Origin: Corynebacterium camporealensis
GTDB taxonomy: Bacteria; Actinomycetota; Actinomycetes; Mycobacteriales; Mycobacteriaceae
Assembly: GCF_000980815.1 (NCBI RefSeq)
Contig: NZ_CP011311.1
Span: 1,937,815-2,001,814 of the forward strand
Length of the DNA: 64,000 nt
Direction of reading: 5' to 3'
Part shown: one piece after another, positions 48,533 to 56,641 of the stretch
Layout of the letters: each line of letters starts with the position of its first letter
Numbering within the stretch: position 1 is the stretch's first letter
Notes under the pieces: generated by a model
Database searches by the model: none
The model's input: the letters and a program-made list of their open reading frames with translations, nothing else
What the model was told of the DNA's origin: nothing
Made by a program: the position numbers and the translations under genes

Positions 48533-49356
48533 CGATTCTCATCCTTCTCAGGTAAGTCGCCCCACAGAGCGCAAGGGTAATGAATAGCCCAAAAAATGAG
48601 GGATCCGGCTAGTCCGGCGGCTGCGTCCTGCGCCAGGAAACCCCTACCCTGCCACGACACCGTCACGAAGATCAGGCTCAAAACCACGAGAAACGGAATC
48701 GAGACGATGTAACCGGCAAGCAGTCCGGCAAGAGGTGCAGCGCTAACCAACAGCGCGCTCCGGTGCCGTGCCACCCCACGCATGGAGAGGAAGTTCATGG
48801 GCTGACGCCACCGTTCATCAAAGACCTTGGAGATGTTCCAAAAACACACCAGGCTGGGAACACTCACGACAATCAGATAAACAAGGAAAATGTAGAATGT
48901 GGTGTAGTCAATACCCAGTACCTTTGTACCCCCTATGTTTCCCGATGCCTGAGGATTGACGAAGGGTTCTTGTGCAATCTCGACTACTTTGACGATCGTT
49001 GCGTCCTCAATTGCACCGGGCCTCAGCTCGGCATCGCAGTCCAGTGCGCGGGCATATTCCGCAAAGTCGGCCGGTGCTTGCGCACCAATCCCGACTGCGC
49101 AGGTGAAAACATCACGCTTTCCTCCCCGCAAAGGGACTTTCGTTACCGCGTCGGGAGACACAGTGGTCAATTCGAAAATCCCCTCGCCGTTCGCAATCGA
49201 GTTCGTTACCAGCCCCTCCGCCGAGGAGGAGGACCACTGTGTCCTGTGGTTGGTACTGACAATCATCGACAAGCCTACGAGGGGCAGGACGAGGACGAGG
49301 ACGAGCGCAAGGGCGAAAACCATTGACAAGTGCTTCGCTCTTGTTCCGTGCAGCAA
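48505..49356 (-). CDS. FtsX-like ABC permease, first half-transporter
   Basis: 283 residues. An N-terminal helix (SMVFALALVLVLVLPLVGLS) is followed by an extracellular domain to about residue 150 with Cys in VFTCAVGIG and ALDCDAELR. Three hydrophobic regions come after (FYIFLVYLIVVSVPSLVCFW; SALLVSAAPLAGLLAGYIV; SLIFVTVSW). It is the first part of a split FtsX-type permease, directly below the ATPase gene with a 6-base gap. Function is inferred from the operon. Confidence 0.75.
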   Translation of the reverse strand: MLHGTRAKHLSMVFALALVLVLVLPLVGLSMIVSTNHRTQWSSSSAEGLVTNSIANGEGIFELTTVSPDAVTKVPLRGGKRDVFTCAVGIGAQAPADFAEYARALDCDAELRPGAIEDATIVKVVEIAQEPFVNPQASGNIGGTKVLGIDYTTFYIFLVYLIVVSVPSLVCFWNISKVFDERWRQPMNFLSMRGVARHRSALLVSAAPLAGLLAGYIVSIPFLVVLSLIFVTVSWQGRGFLAQDAAAGLAGSLIFWAIHYPCALWGDLPEKDENRWISCRNGG

Positions 49357-49362
49357 GTTTTC

Positions 49363-49992
49363 TTAGATACATTTCTTACCCATACGTACGTTGCGGTTCG
49401 CTATACATGTCACGCGGGAATCGTGGGTAACTATTACGACCGGGACAGCGAAGTTGTGAGCAAGTTCGGTAAATAACTCCAGAACGTCCGCGGCGGATTC
49501 ATCATCCAAGCTCGAGGTTGGCTCATCAGCCGCGATAAGTGAGGGATTGTTTGCCAGAGCGCAGGCGACGCTAATTCGCTGACGCTCACCGCCGGAGAGC
49601 GAACCCGGATACCGTTTTGCATGTTTTGCCATCCCGAGTTGACCCAGGATCTCCTCGGCTTTGTGCCTGCTGTCCCTGCCATTGGTGCCGGACATTTCCG
49701 CTATGAGTTGGAAGTTTTCGGCGCACGTTAAATCCTCCAGAAGCTGGCTTGCCTGATCCACGACACCGATGTTGTGGAGCCGGAATTTTCTCCGGCTCTC
49801 GTTATCGCGCTGCGAGTAAGTCTCGCCGTTGAGCCCGATTTCACCGCGATCGGGCTGGGTAATCCCCATGATGCAGCGGAGGAGCGTGGTTTTGCCACTG
49901 CCCGACGGTCCGGTAATCGCGGTTATCTCACCCGATTCCGCGACAAAGTCGATACCCTCCACAATCGGATTCCCGGAAAGAGATTTGTGCAC
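49363..49992 (-). CDS. ABC transporter ATPase (LolD/MacB type)
   Basis: 209 residues from a GTG at 49992 (HKSLSGNPIVEGIDF). Walker A is ITGPSGSGKTTLLRCIMG, the Q-loop is GVVDQASQLLEDL, the signature is GSLSGGERQRISVACAL, and Walker B is LIAADEPTSSLDDE. The frame stays open 14 codons upstream (SAALTVSDV), which looks like the natural N-terminus but has no standard start codon, so the 5' end may have been lost. It powers the two permeases below it. Confidence 0.88.
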   Translation of the reverse strand: MHKSLSGNPIVEGIDFVAESGEITAITGPSGSGKTTLLRCIMGITQPDRGEIGLNGETYSQRDNESRRKFRLHNIGVVDQASQLLEDLTCAENFQLIAEMSGTNGRDSRHKAEEILGQLGMAKHAKRYPGSLSGGERQRISVACALANNPSLIAADEPTSSLDDESAADVLELFTELAHNFAVPVVIVTHDSRVTCIANRNVRMGKKCI

Positions 49993-50300
49993 ATCCGAGA
50001 CAGTTAGTGCCGCACTGAATTCCTTTAGTCAAACATCAATTGCAAACATTCACGGGCACAGTCACTTCCAGACGGTGCCCACTTTCAGAACCACACGGAC
50101 CACCCGGCCTACTCGCCTGGAACCAGAGCACGGGCAAGCAGACACGTAATTCACACAGACGTGACAACAGCCGCCAGACAGAACGTTGTCTATAAAAATA
50201 CCATTGTCTTTACTGCCGCGCAGGTTAAAGAAGCGGAGCAACGGGCGTAAGCGACGACGCCGCACTGGTGCTTGTGGTCTAACCTCGAAGGGGGGGGGGA
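49993..50300. other. Right flank of the ABC cassette, with a G10 run
   Basis: No gene is recognised in about 310 bases. A run of ten G (50290-50299) directly precedes the right copy of the 22-bp repeat. It is a slippage-prone spot and may also be a sequencing weak point. Confidence 0.6.
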
Positions 50301-50322
50301 CTGGCTACCTCACCCCCACCAA
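50301..50322 (+). repeat. 22-bp direct repeat, right copy
   Basis: Identical to 46982-47003. In the panB frame it codes LATSPPPK, where a normal gene would read MATSPPPK. Confidence 0.93.
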
Positions 50323-50342
50323 AAAAAGTCCGGGTTTCGGAC

Positions 50343-51116
50343 TTGAAGGACAAGAAAACCCGACGCGAGCCGTGGGCCATGCTGACCGCCTACGACTATT
50401 CCACCGCGAAAGTGTTCGCCGAGGCCGGAATCGAGTGTCTCCTGGCCGGTGACTCAGCCGCGAACGTGGTCTTCGGCTACGAGACCACCAACATGGTCTC
50501 CCTCGACGAGATGGCCTACCTCGGTGCTGCGGTCGTGCGCGGCGCCGGCAACGCTCTGGTGGTTGTTGATCTTCCCTTCGGCACCTATGAGGCCAGCGAC
50601 GAGCAGTGCGTGAAAAGCGCCACTGAGTTGATCCACCGCACCGGGGCACACATGGTCAAGCTCGAGGGCGGCGTGCGCGTCGCCCCGCGGATCCGGGCGC
50701 TGAAAAATGCCGGGCTGGCAGTGTGCGCCCACGTCGGGTTCACTCCGCAGTCGGTGGATAACCTGGGCGGGTTTAAGGTGCAGGGCCGTAATGCGGGTGC
50801 CGAGGCTCTGCGCGCAGATACCCAGGCCGTCGTCGACGCCGGAGCCGACATGGTGGTCTTCGAGATGGTCCCGGCTGAGCTGGCGGCCGACATCACACGA
50901 ACCTGCCCCATCCCTACGATCGGCATCGGCGCGGGCGCAGGTACCGATGCCCAAGTGCTGGTGTGGCACGACATGGCCGATCTCCCGGCGGGCGGGCGGC
51001 GCCCGAAGTTCGTGCAACAGTTCGGCGCGGCGGGTGCGGAAACCGCGCAGGCGGCCGCCGCCTACAAGCAGGCCGTGCACGAGGGAACGTTCCCTGCGCC
51101 GGAGCATTCCTTCTAA
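50343..51116 (+). CDS. panB: 3-methyl-2-oxobutanoate hydroxymethyltransferase, start codon displaced
   Basis: 257 codons from a TTG with no ribosome site. The family frame is open further up (KKVRVSDLKD) to the 22-bp repeat, where ATG is replaced by CTG. Motifs are intact: MLTAYDYSTAKVFAEAG, GDSAANVVFGYETT, VVDLPFGTYEASD, VKLEGGVRVAPRI, GFTPQSV, TIGIGAGAGTDAQVLVWHDM. PanB makes ketopantoate for coenzyme A. The core is complete, but its own start and promoter appear to have been separated by the ABC cassette. Convergent panC is broken too. Confidence 0.85.
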   Translation: MKDKKTRREPWAMLTAYDYSTAKVFAEAGIECLLAGDSAANVVFGYETTNMVSLDEMAYLGAAVVRGAGNALVVVDLPFGTYEASDEQCVKSATELIHRTGAHMVKLEGGVRVAPRIRALKNAGLAVCAHVGFTPQSVDNLGGFKVQGRNAGAEALRADTQAVVDAGADMVVFEMVPAELAADITRTCPIPTIGIGAGAGTDAQVLVWHDMADLPAGGRRPKFVQQFGAAGAETAQAAAAYKQAVHEGTFPAPEHSF

Positions 51117-51120
51117 ACGG

Positions 51121-51922
51121 TTACTCGCCGATCTCCACTGCCGTGTTGTCGATCAATCAGGTTGTTCCTACCCGGGCAGCAACGAGCAGGCGCGCCGGGC
51201 CCCGGTAGCCAGCGGGAATCTCTGTCAGCTCGGGCGTGGTCAGCGCCAGATAGTCAAGATCCACGTCGGGCGAGGCGTCGAGAAGCGCGCGCCTTGGTGA
51301 TGTCACCCGTGGCCAGGGCGCGGGAGAGCACCTCCGCGGTGCGCGCCTGTTCGGCCGAGAGGTAGCGGTTGCGCGAGGACATCGCCAACCCGGAATCCTC
51401 GCGCACGATCGGACAACCGTGCACCCGCACGGGCAGGTTGATGTCCTCGACCATCTGCCGGATCAGCACGAGTTGCTGGTAGTCCTTTTCGCCGAAGTAT
51501 GCGTCGGTGGCGCGTGTCAGATTGAACAGCTTGGCCACCACCGTGAGCACCCCGGCGAAATGGGTCGGACGCGAGGCACCCTCGAGGATTGTTCCTGCGG
51601 TGCCGGGATGGATGGTTGTGCGCGGCCCCTGCGGATATATCGTAGAAACCGACGGGGCGAACACCGCATCGACGCCCTCCGCCTCAAGCAGCTCAATGTC
51701 TTCGTCGAGGGTGCGCGGGTAGGCGTCGAGGTCCTCACCGGCCGCGAATTGCAGAGGGTTGACGAAGATACTCACCACCACCGGTCCCCCGGCAGCGCGG
51801 GCGGCACGTACCAGTGACACGTGACCGCTGTGCAGGGCGCCCATCGTGGGAACGAGATTGATGCGCGAGGTTGCGCCGAGCACGGCGCTAAGCTCGTCGG
51901 CGGTACGCACGAGTACTGTCAT
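51121..51922 (-). pseudogene. panC: Pantothenate synthetase with frameshift and nonsense mutation
   Basis: The first 210 codons are normal: [77 protein letters not shown]. Near 51286 one base is missing, so the frame ends in [10 protein letters not shown]. The true frame continues [20 protein letters not shown] to LLVAARVGTT, where TGA stands for Arg, and then LIDNTAVEIGE and TAA at 51121. About 60 C-terminal residues, which close the active site, are lost. Confidence 0.9.
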
Positions 51923-51965
51923 AATCTAAAACTTAGCGAAGTATCCCTTAAGGAGGTCAAACAAC

Positions 51966-52310
51966 GTGGAACCGTACACGGTGGATTACGACTGGGCGTG
52001 GGGTGGCGCGCACTTCGGCGACCCGGTCACCCTGCGCGCCCACCTCACATTCGCAGATGCCGGCACCGCCCGAAAGGCGACCGAGGCTTTCTTCGCGAAC
52101 CTCATGGCAGAGAACGGATTTCACGGCAGCGGTGGATGGGCTGCCAAGGAGATCCCCGCCAACTCCACATCCGCGCGAATTATCGACTTTACTGCCGGGG
52201 GCGAGGACGTAGCCGACGCCATCTCCTACGCCGCTGAGGATGCCTTCGAGCACTTCAGCACGTATCCGGGGACGGCGATACGCTGGGAGCAGCTGCCCTA
52301 CAACTCGTGA
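51966..52310 (+). CDS. Hypothetical protein, 114 aa
   Basis: It starts at a GTG with AAGGAGG nine bases upstream, a strong ribosome site. The sequence (EPYTVDYDWAWGGAHFGDPV, then LTFADAGTARKATEAFFANL) has a mixed alpha/beta look without membrane segments or Cys. It is divergent from panC by 43 bases, and its end overlaps the MBL hydrolase gene by 13 bases. I do not recognise a family. Confidence 0.65.
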   Translation: MEPYTVDYDWAWGGAHFGDPVTLRAHLTFADAGTARKATEAFFANLMAENGFHGSGGWAAKEIPANSTSARIIDFTAGGEDVADAISYAAEDAFEHFSTYPGTAIRWEQLPYNS

Positions 52311-53131
52311 GTTTCCAGCGCGCGCGGGAAGTGGAGCCGGCAACCGTGATCGGCCGCTTTCTGCGCGAGGAACTTCTGTGATGCTCCCACCCGGTCCGCC
52401 GGGAAGGGCAGCGGCTTCAGCGGTGCGCTCAAAGGACGGGTGAAGTTGTCCCAGTGCACCGGGATCACCAGCTCCGGACGTAACGTGGCCACGGTGTTGG
52501 CCCAGTAGGCCTGTCTGAAGTGCTCAGATTGCCGTCCGAGTGCACCAATGCCGAAGTAGACCACGTCCGCACGCAAGCCGTCAAGAAAACCAGGACGGTA
52601 ATTCGCGCTGGGCAGAACCAGGATGGTGCCCTGCGGGTGAGCCACATGGAAGACGAAGCAACCGCCGTCCTTGAATTCGAGGGCGTGGCACGGTGAGGCA
52701 ATGGCTCGTTTGATCACTCCCGGTGCGATATTGCCCGGGCTGTGCGGCGCCTCGATGACGCTCACCGTGAAATCGCCGACCTGCACGACACTGCCACCCG
52801 CGATTTCCGACATCGCGGATTCTTCCAGCCCCTCTCCCCTGCCGTAGTTCAGGGAGGAGCGCGAGCCGTACATCACTCCTCCGAGCCTGCTCACAACCCG
52901 CGGCGCATCCATCAGGTGATCGTGGTGCGAGTGGGCGACGAATAAGGCATCGAGCTTTTCGACGCCTCCGCGGCGCAACGCCCAGTCAATGGCTTCGTCG
53001 TTCGGGGTAAGTTTCCCCAACGCGAGCTCCTTCACGCTCGGCCGGGAGAGGAAGGCGTCAACGAAAATGTCCGAGATACCGTCCGTGATGTGCACGCTCG
53101 ACGTGCCGTAGAAAGTGCTCGCAATGCCCAT
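52298..53131 (-). CDS. MBL-fold metal-dependent hydrolase
   Basis: 277 residues. The metal motif is LFVAHSHHDHLMDAPRVV near residue 65, with later ligands around EAPHSPGNI and VIPVHWDNFTRP. The overall order resembles UlaG/YtnP-like or NAPE-PLD-like MBL proteins. The substrate is unknown. With ulaA fragments nearby, an UlaG-type lactonase role is tempting, but the sequence does not prove it. The gene seems intact. Confidence 0.82.
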   Translation of the reverse strand: MGIASTFYGTSSVHITDGISDIFVDAFLSRPSVKELALGKLTPNDEAIDWALRRGGVEKLDALFVAHSHHDHLMDAPRVVSRLGGVMYGSRSSLNYGRGEGLEESAMSEIAGGSVVQVGDFTVSVIEAPHSPGNIAPGVIKRAIASPCHALEFKDGGCFVFHVAHPQGTILVLPSANYRPGFLDGLRADVVYFGIGALGRQSEHFRQAYWANTVATLRPELVIPVHWDNFTRPLSAPLKPLPFPADRVGASQKFLAQKAADHGCRLHFPRALETHEL

Positions 53132-53211
53132 GGGATCTCACCGTACCAGGACAACGGCTCACTACAGCAGTACACTCAAGTAACTGTGGTTTCCTACTAC
53201 GGGAGGATCAC

Positions 53212-54056
53212 ATGTCAGATTCTGCCTTTGACCGACGTCGCTTCCTCAAACTGCGGCCACTGCATCTTTAGCCGCAGTCGTTCTCGGACGGGCACCCACT
53301 GCTCAAGCCCAACACGCTCCAATTGGCACCGTCCTCGACTACTCTGCCGGTGCGCCCTCCGGCGCCTCCGTCAAGGCGGCCGGCCATCTTGGAGCGGTGC
53401 GCTACGTGTCCCGGCCGCGGCCAGGCGCCGAATGGATGCTCGGCAAACCCGTCTCACTCGCCGAGACGAAAGACTTCAAGGCGCATGGGCTCGCTACGGC
53501 TTCGGTCTACCAATTCGGGCGGGCCGAGACCGCCGACTGGCTTGGTGGCGCCGCCTCGGCGGCCATTCATGCTCCGCAAGCGATTGAGTTGCACCGGGCA
53601 GCGGGCGGGCCGACGGGACGGCCCATCTACATCGCTATCGATGACAATCCCACCCGCTCGCAGTAAGAGGGCCAGATTCGTCCCTACCTCACGGCGTTCA
53701 GCACCGCGCTCACCGTCGCCGGATACGCCACGGGTGTCTACGGCAACTACAACACGCTCCAGTGGGCGATTGAAGACGGAATCGGCTCTTTCTTCTGGAT
53801 GCACGATTGGGGCTCCGGCGGCCGGCTGCACCCCCGCGCCCAGATCCATCAGGTCGCAGGTCGGCGGACGACAATCGACGGCATCAAGTGCGACGTCAAC
53901 ACCGTCTACGCGACGGACTGGGGTCAGTGGACGCCGGGATCCACCGGTCAGAACGCGGACCCGCTTACGGCGGAGATCCCGCTTGAGCAGCTGATAGCGG
54001 AGTCTGCGGAGCTGTCCTCCCAGCTGCCGCAGACCCAGGGGCTTCTGCCCCGCTGA
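53212..54056 (+). pseudogene. Tat-exported DUF1906 (Rv2525c-like) glycoside hydrolase-like protein, broken
   Basis: A twin-arginine signal begins the gene (SDSAFDRRRFLK). Near 53258 a missing base truncates it; the shifted frame reads TAATASLAAVVLGRAPTAQA, a normal signal-peptide core. The domain follows: IGTVLDYSAGAPSGASVKAA, YIAIDDNPTRSQ, then TAA at 53664-53666, then EGQIRPYLTAFSTALTVAG, GYATGVYGNYNTLQWAI and DGIGSFFWMHDWGSGG. Rv2525c-like proteins act at the cell envelope. Two independent lesions show it is dead. Confidence 0.85.
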
Positions 54057-54075
54057 TACCCGCCGGCGTATCCGC

Positions 54076-55006
54076 CTAGGGCGTGTCTCCTAAAACCCTG
54101 AGCCAGGTGACCAACGCGCAGACAATCACGGCGCCGCGGTAAACCACCGCGAGTTTGTCGTAGCGCGTAGCCAGCCCACGCCACTGCTTGGCCAGGGAAA
54201 ACGCCCGCTCGACAACATTGCGACCCTTGTACGCCTCCTCATCAAAGGCCGGCGGGCGCCCGCCCTTGCTGCCTTTGCGCTTGCGTGCCGCGATGCTGTC
54301 ACGCTTTTCAGGGATGACGGTGACGATTCCGCGCTCACGCAGGTGACTGCGGATCACACCCGTGGCGTAGCCACGGTCAGCCAGTACCGCATCCGGACGG
54401 GTCCGCGCCCGCCCCGGGCCCAGTCGCGGAATGTGGATTTCTTCCAACACGGTCTGCAGCATTGCCCCGTCGTTGCGCTGGCCGCCGGTGACCACCAGCG
54501 ACAGGGGACGACCGTGCCCGTCGACGCCGGCGTGAATCTTGCTGGACAGCCCACCCCTCGACTTGCCGATGGCGTGACCTGCTGGTTCAGTCAGCGCCAG
54601 CGGAAGATTCTTGTGATTCGATAGAGCCCCCTGTGTCCTGTTCGGGCCGGGTTGTGTTCGTTGCGTGCTGGTGAGCACGCGTGATCGAGGCGTCGACGGA
54701 GACGGTCCAGTCGATTTTTCCTTCCGCGTCGGCCAGGGTCAGCAGGTAGGTCAGGACCCTGTCCCAGGTGCCGTCGGCGGAGTAGCGGCGGTGACGTTTC
54801 CACACGGTCTGCCAGGGGCCGAACTCCTCGCGGGGCAGATCTCGCCACGGGATGCCTGTGCGGTAGCGGTAGATGATGCCCTCGACGATGAGCCGGCTGT
54901 TGCTAAACGGCCGGCCCCGCCGGCCATCGCTACTGGGCAGGAGGGCCTCGATGATCTCCCATTGGTGGTCAGTCAGAACACGAAACCGACTCTTGGAGTT
55001 ACTCAC
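54076..55006 (-). CDS. IS5-family transposase of copy 2 (OrfA and OrfB, programmed frameshift)
   Basis: OrfA (54587-55006, 139 residues) starts MSNSKSRFRVLTDHQWEIIE and includes SVDASITRAHQHA with the first Asp. OrfB (54076-54678) overlaps it in the -1 frame and carries LADRGYATGV (second Asp) and NVVERAFSLAKQWRGLATRY (Glu). The active protein is made by ribosomal frameshift in the overlap, as in the IS427 group. The OrfB stop codon TAG uses the flanking target TA, so it is supplied by the host site. Both frames are intact, so this copy is probably active. Confidence 0.88.
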
Positions 55007-55052
55007 CGCTCCAGTATCGGCCCGCCGACCAAACTATTTAGGAGACACGCCC
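54079..55052 (-). mobile_element. IS5-family (IS427-type) insertion sequence, copy 2
   Basis: 974 bp with the same terminal repeats as copy 1 and flanking TA. Both copies have the same orientation and are about 11.4 kb apart. The right flank shares 11 bases (TAACTGAATGC) with that of copy 1. Confidence 0.93.
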
Positions 55053-55088
55053 TAACTGAATGCCGGTGAATGGCTTACAACCATCGTT

Positions 55089-55676
55089 GTGCCATTAGTC
55101 TCAGTTACGGCCTTTATCGTTTCTTTAGCAGCACTCTGGATCGCTCGAAAGCAACTAGAAGAGGCCAAGACCGCAAACGGTGGCCGGGGCCTGAGTCTAT
55201 ATGTACGTCCGTTGTCTCGCGAGGATGTATCGCCCGAGGAGGCACTTAACATTGATACTGCGATGGCAGAGTATGAGCATGACTACATTCCTTTCCTACT
55301 TACTTTCACGGTGACTGGTCCTGCTAGCTTCTACCAAGTCATTCCGTATACGTGGGGCGAGGATGGATTCAATGAGCTCGTCGGTGAACTTGAGCCAATT
55401 GCAAAACTTGACTGTACGGATGGCACAATCGCAACCGTAGCCCTAATCCAGAAGGAGCTCGTCGATTCGATTTGGTTTGGTCTTGCATGGCTGGAACCAA
55501 GAGGTGGAGGACTTGCTCCAAGTGCGATTCGCCTAAACCTGAACGACGAGTTCGAAGAATGGCACTGGAGAAACTATCATCTCTCCAAACTTCCGGGTGT
55601 GCGTGAAGGGTACTGGAAGAAGAGAGAGTTTCGTCAAGTAAATGTTGGACCGCTCACTCAACCTAAGGATATGTAG
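55089..55676 (+). CDS. Unknown protein with one N-terminal membrane helix, cut close to the IS end
   Basis: 195 codons from a GTG at 55089. The frame is open further up to CTG at 55056, where the IS ends (NAGEWLTTIVVPLVSVTAFI), so the original start may have been lost to the IS. One helix (VSVTAFIVSLAALWIARKQ) is followed by a soluble domain (DYIPFLLTFTVTGPASFYQV, DSIWFGLAWLEPRGG). No family is recognised. It has lower GC than neighbours and lies between the IS and the integrase, a place where cargo genes are common. Confidence 0.6.
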   Translation: MPLVSVTAFIVSLAALWIARKQLEEAKTANGGRGLSLYVRPLSREDVSPEEALNIDTAMAEYEHDYIPFLLTFTVTGPASFYQVIPYTWGEDGFNELVGELEPIAKLDCTDGTIATVALIQKELVDSIWFGLAWLEPRGGGLAPSAIRLNLNDEFEEWHWRNYHLSKLPGVREGYWKKREFRQVNVGPLTQPKDM

Positions 55677-55811
55677 TCGTCAAAAGATGTGGCACGCATT
55701 GACTGGGATAATTCTCGTGAACGGCTTTGATTCGCTTTTAGAGTAATCAATCATGATTTCCTACCGCGCAATTCTTGTTTTCAAATTGGAAAATCATACG
55801 GAATTACCGTC

Positions 55812-56636
55812 ATGACATGCGTTTTTATGGCCGGTACGATCGTTCGTATGACAAAGGATACGAACAATGTAAAAGTGGATCTAACAGATCCATGGGATCG
55901 CTTTCAAAAAGGAACCGGCCGGCTCCAAGTCATCCGTACACACGAAATCTGGGACGGAGACATGGTGGCCGATGTACTGAATTTCGAGCGGGATGAGCAA
56001 GGCGTGGTCACGGTTAATCGCACCGGGCTGCTTGGAGGCGATGAGTGGCATGCAACTGCTGAGGACATGCGCCGCGTGGGAGAAGATAAATTCATCGCCA
56101 TGATCCGAGGCGATGGACGGATTGGACCTCTCACGGGAACTATCTCCAAGGCGAAGTTTTTCCCCGAGGAAGATACAACTGAACCTTCTGAGCTCAAAGG
56201 TGAGGTGGTGAATCTTAGTAGATGCGCAGTCAGTTTTCCACAACAACATCTCTCCGGTGCCATGAAACAAGCTCGGAGTCGACAGCACTGGTTGGCTTTC
56301 GAAACCGCTGACAAAGAGGGAATTGAGAGCGTCGTCTATGTTCCACCTGCTCGTCGAATGCTGGCGCAGTTTTACTTTGACGGCCGGCTTAGCCGATTCC
56401 AGCGCCTGATTGAGTTCAGGCCAATGGAGATGGGGCTAGGCATACGTGTCACTGCACAGGACGATGATGACATTGTGCGTTCGGAGCCATTTCGTTCAGT
56501 ACTTAACCTCAGGCTCCTCACACCACAGGAGGTCGAAGACGAGTTCTCGTTGAGAGAGAAATTTACTGCTGAAATTGGCGACTTGGAGTCAGAACAACGT
56601 TATTTGAAGCAGATGTCCGATTCCACGAGTAATTAG
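55812..56636 (+). CDS. Unknown soluble protein, 274 aa
   Basis: It starts at ATG 55812, or at 55848 (MTKDTNNVKVDLTDPWDRFQ), which begins the more conserved-looking part. It contains RTHEIWDGDMVADVLNFERD, RDLTR-like basic patches and a C-terminal charged helix (FSLREKFTAEIGDLESEQRY). No membrane segment, nuclease or NTPase motif is obvious. It is convergent with the integrase, with 5 bases between the stops. The function cannot be told. Confidence 0.6.
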   Translation: MTCVFMAGTIVRMTKDTNNVKVDLTDPWDRFQKGTGRLQVIRTHEIWDGDMVADVLNFERDEQGVVTVNRTGLLGGDEWHATAEDMRRVGEDKFIAMIRGDGRIGPLTGTISKAKFFPEEDTTEPSELKGEVVNLSRCAVSFPQQHLSGAMKQARSRQHWLAFETADKEGIESVVYVPPARRMLAQFYFDGRLSRFQRLIEFRPMEMGLGIRVTAQDDDDIVRSEPFRSVLNLRLLTPQEVEDEFSLREKFTAEIGDLESEQRYLKQMSDSTSN

Positions 56637-56641
56637 GAGTT

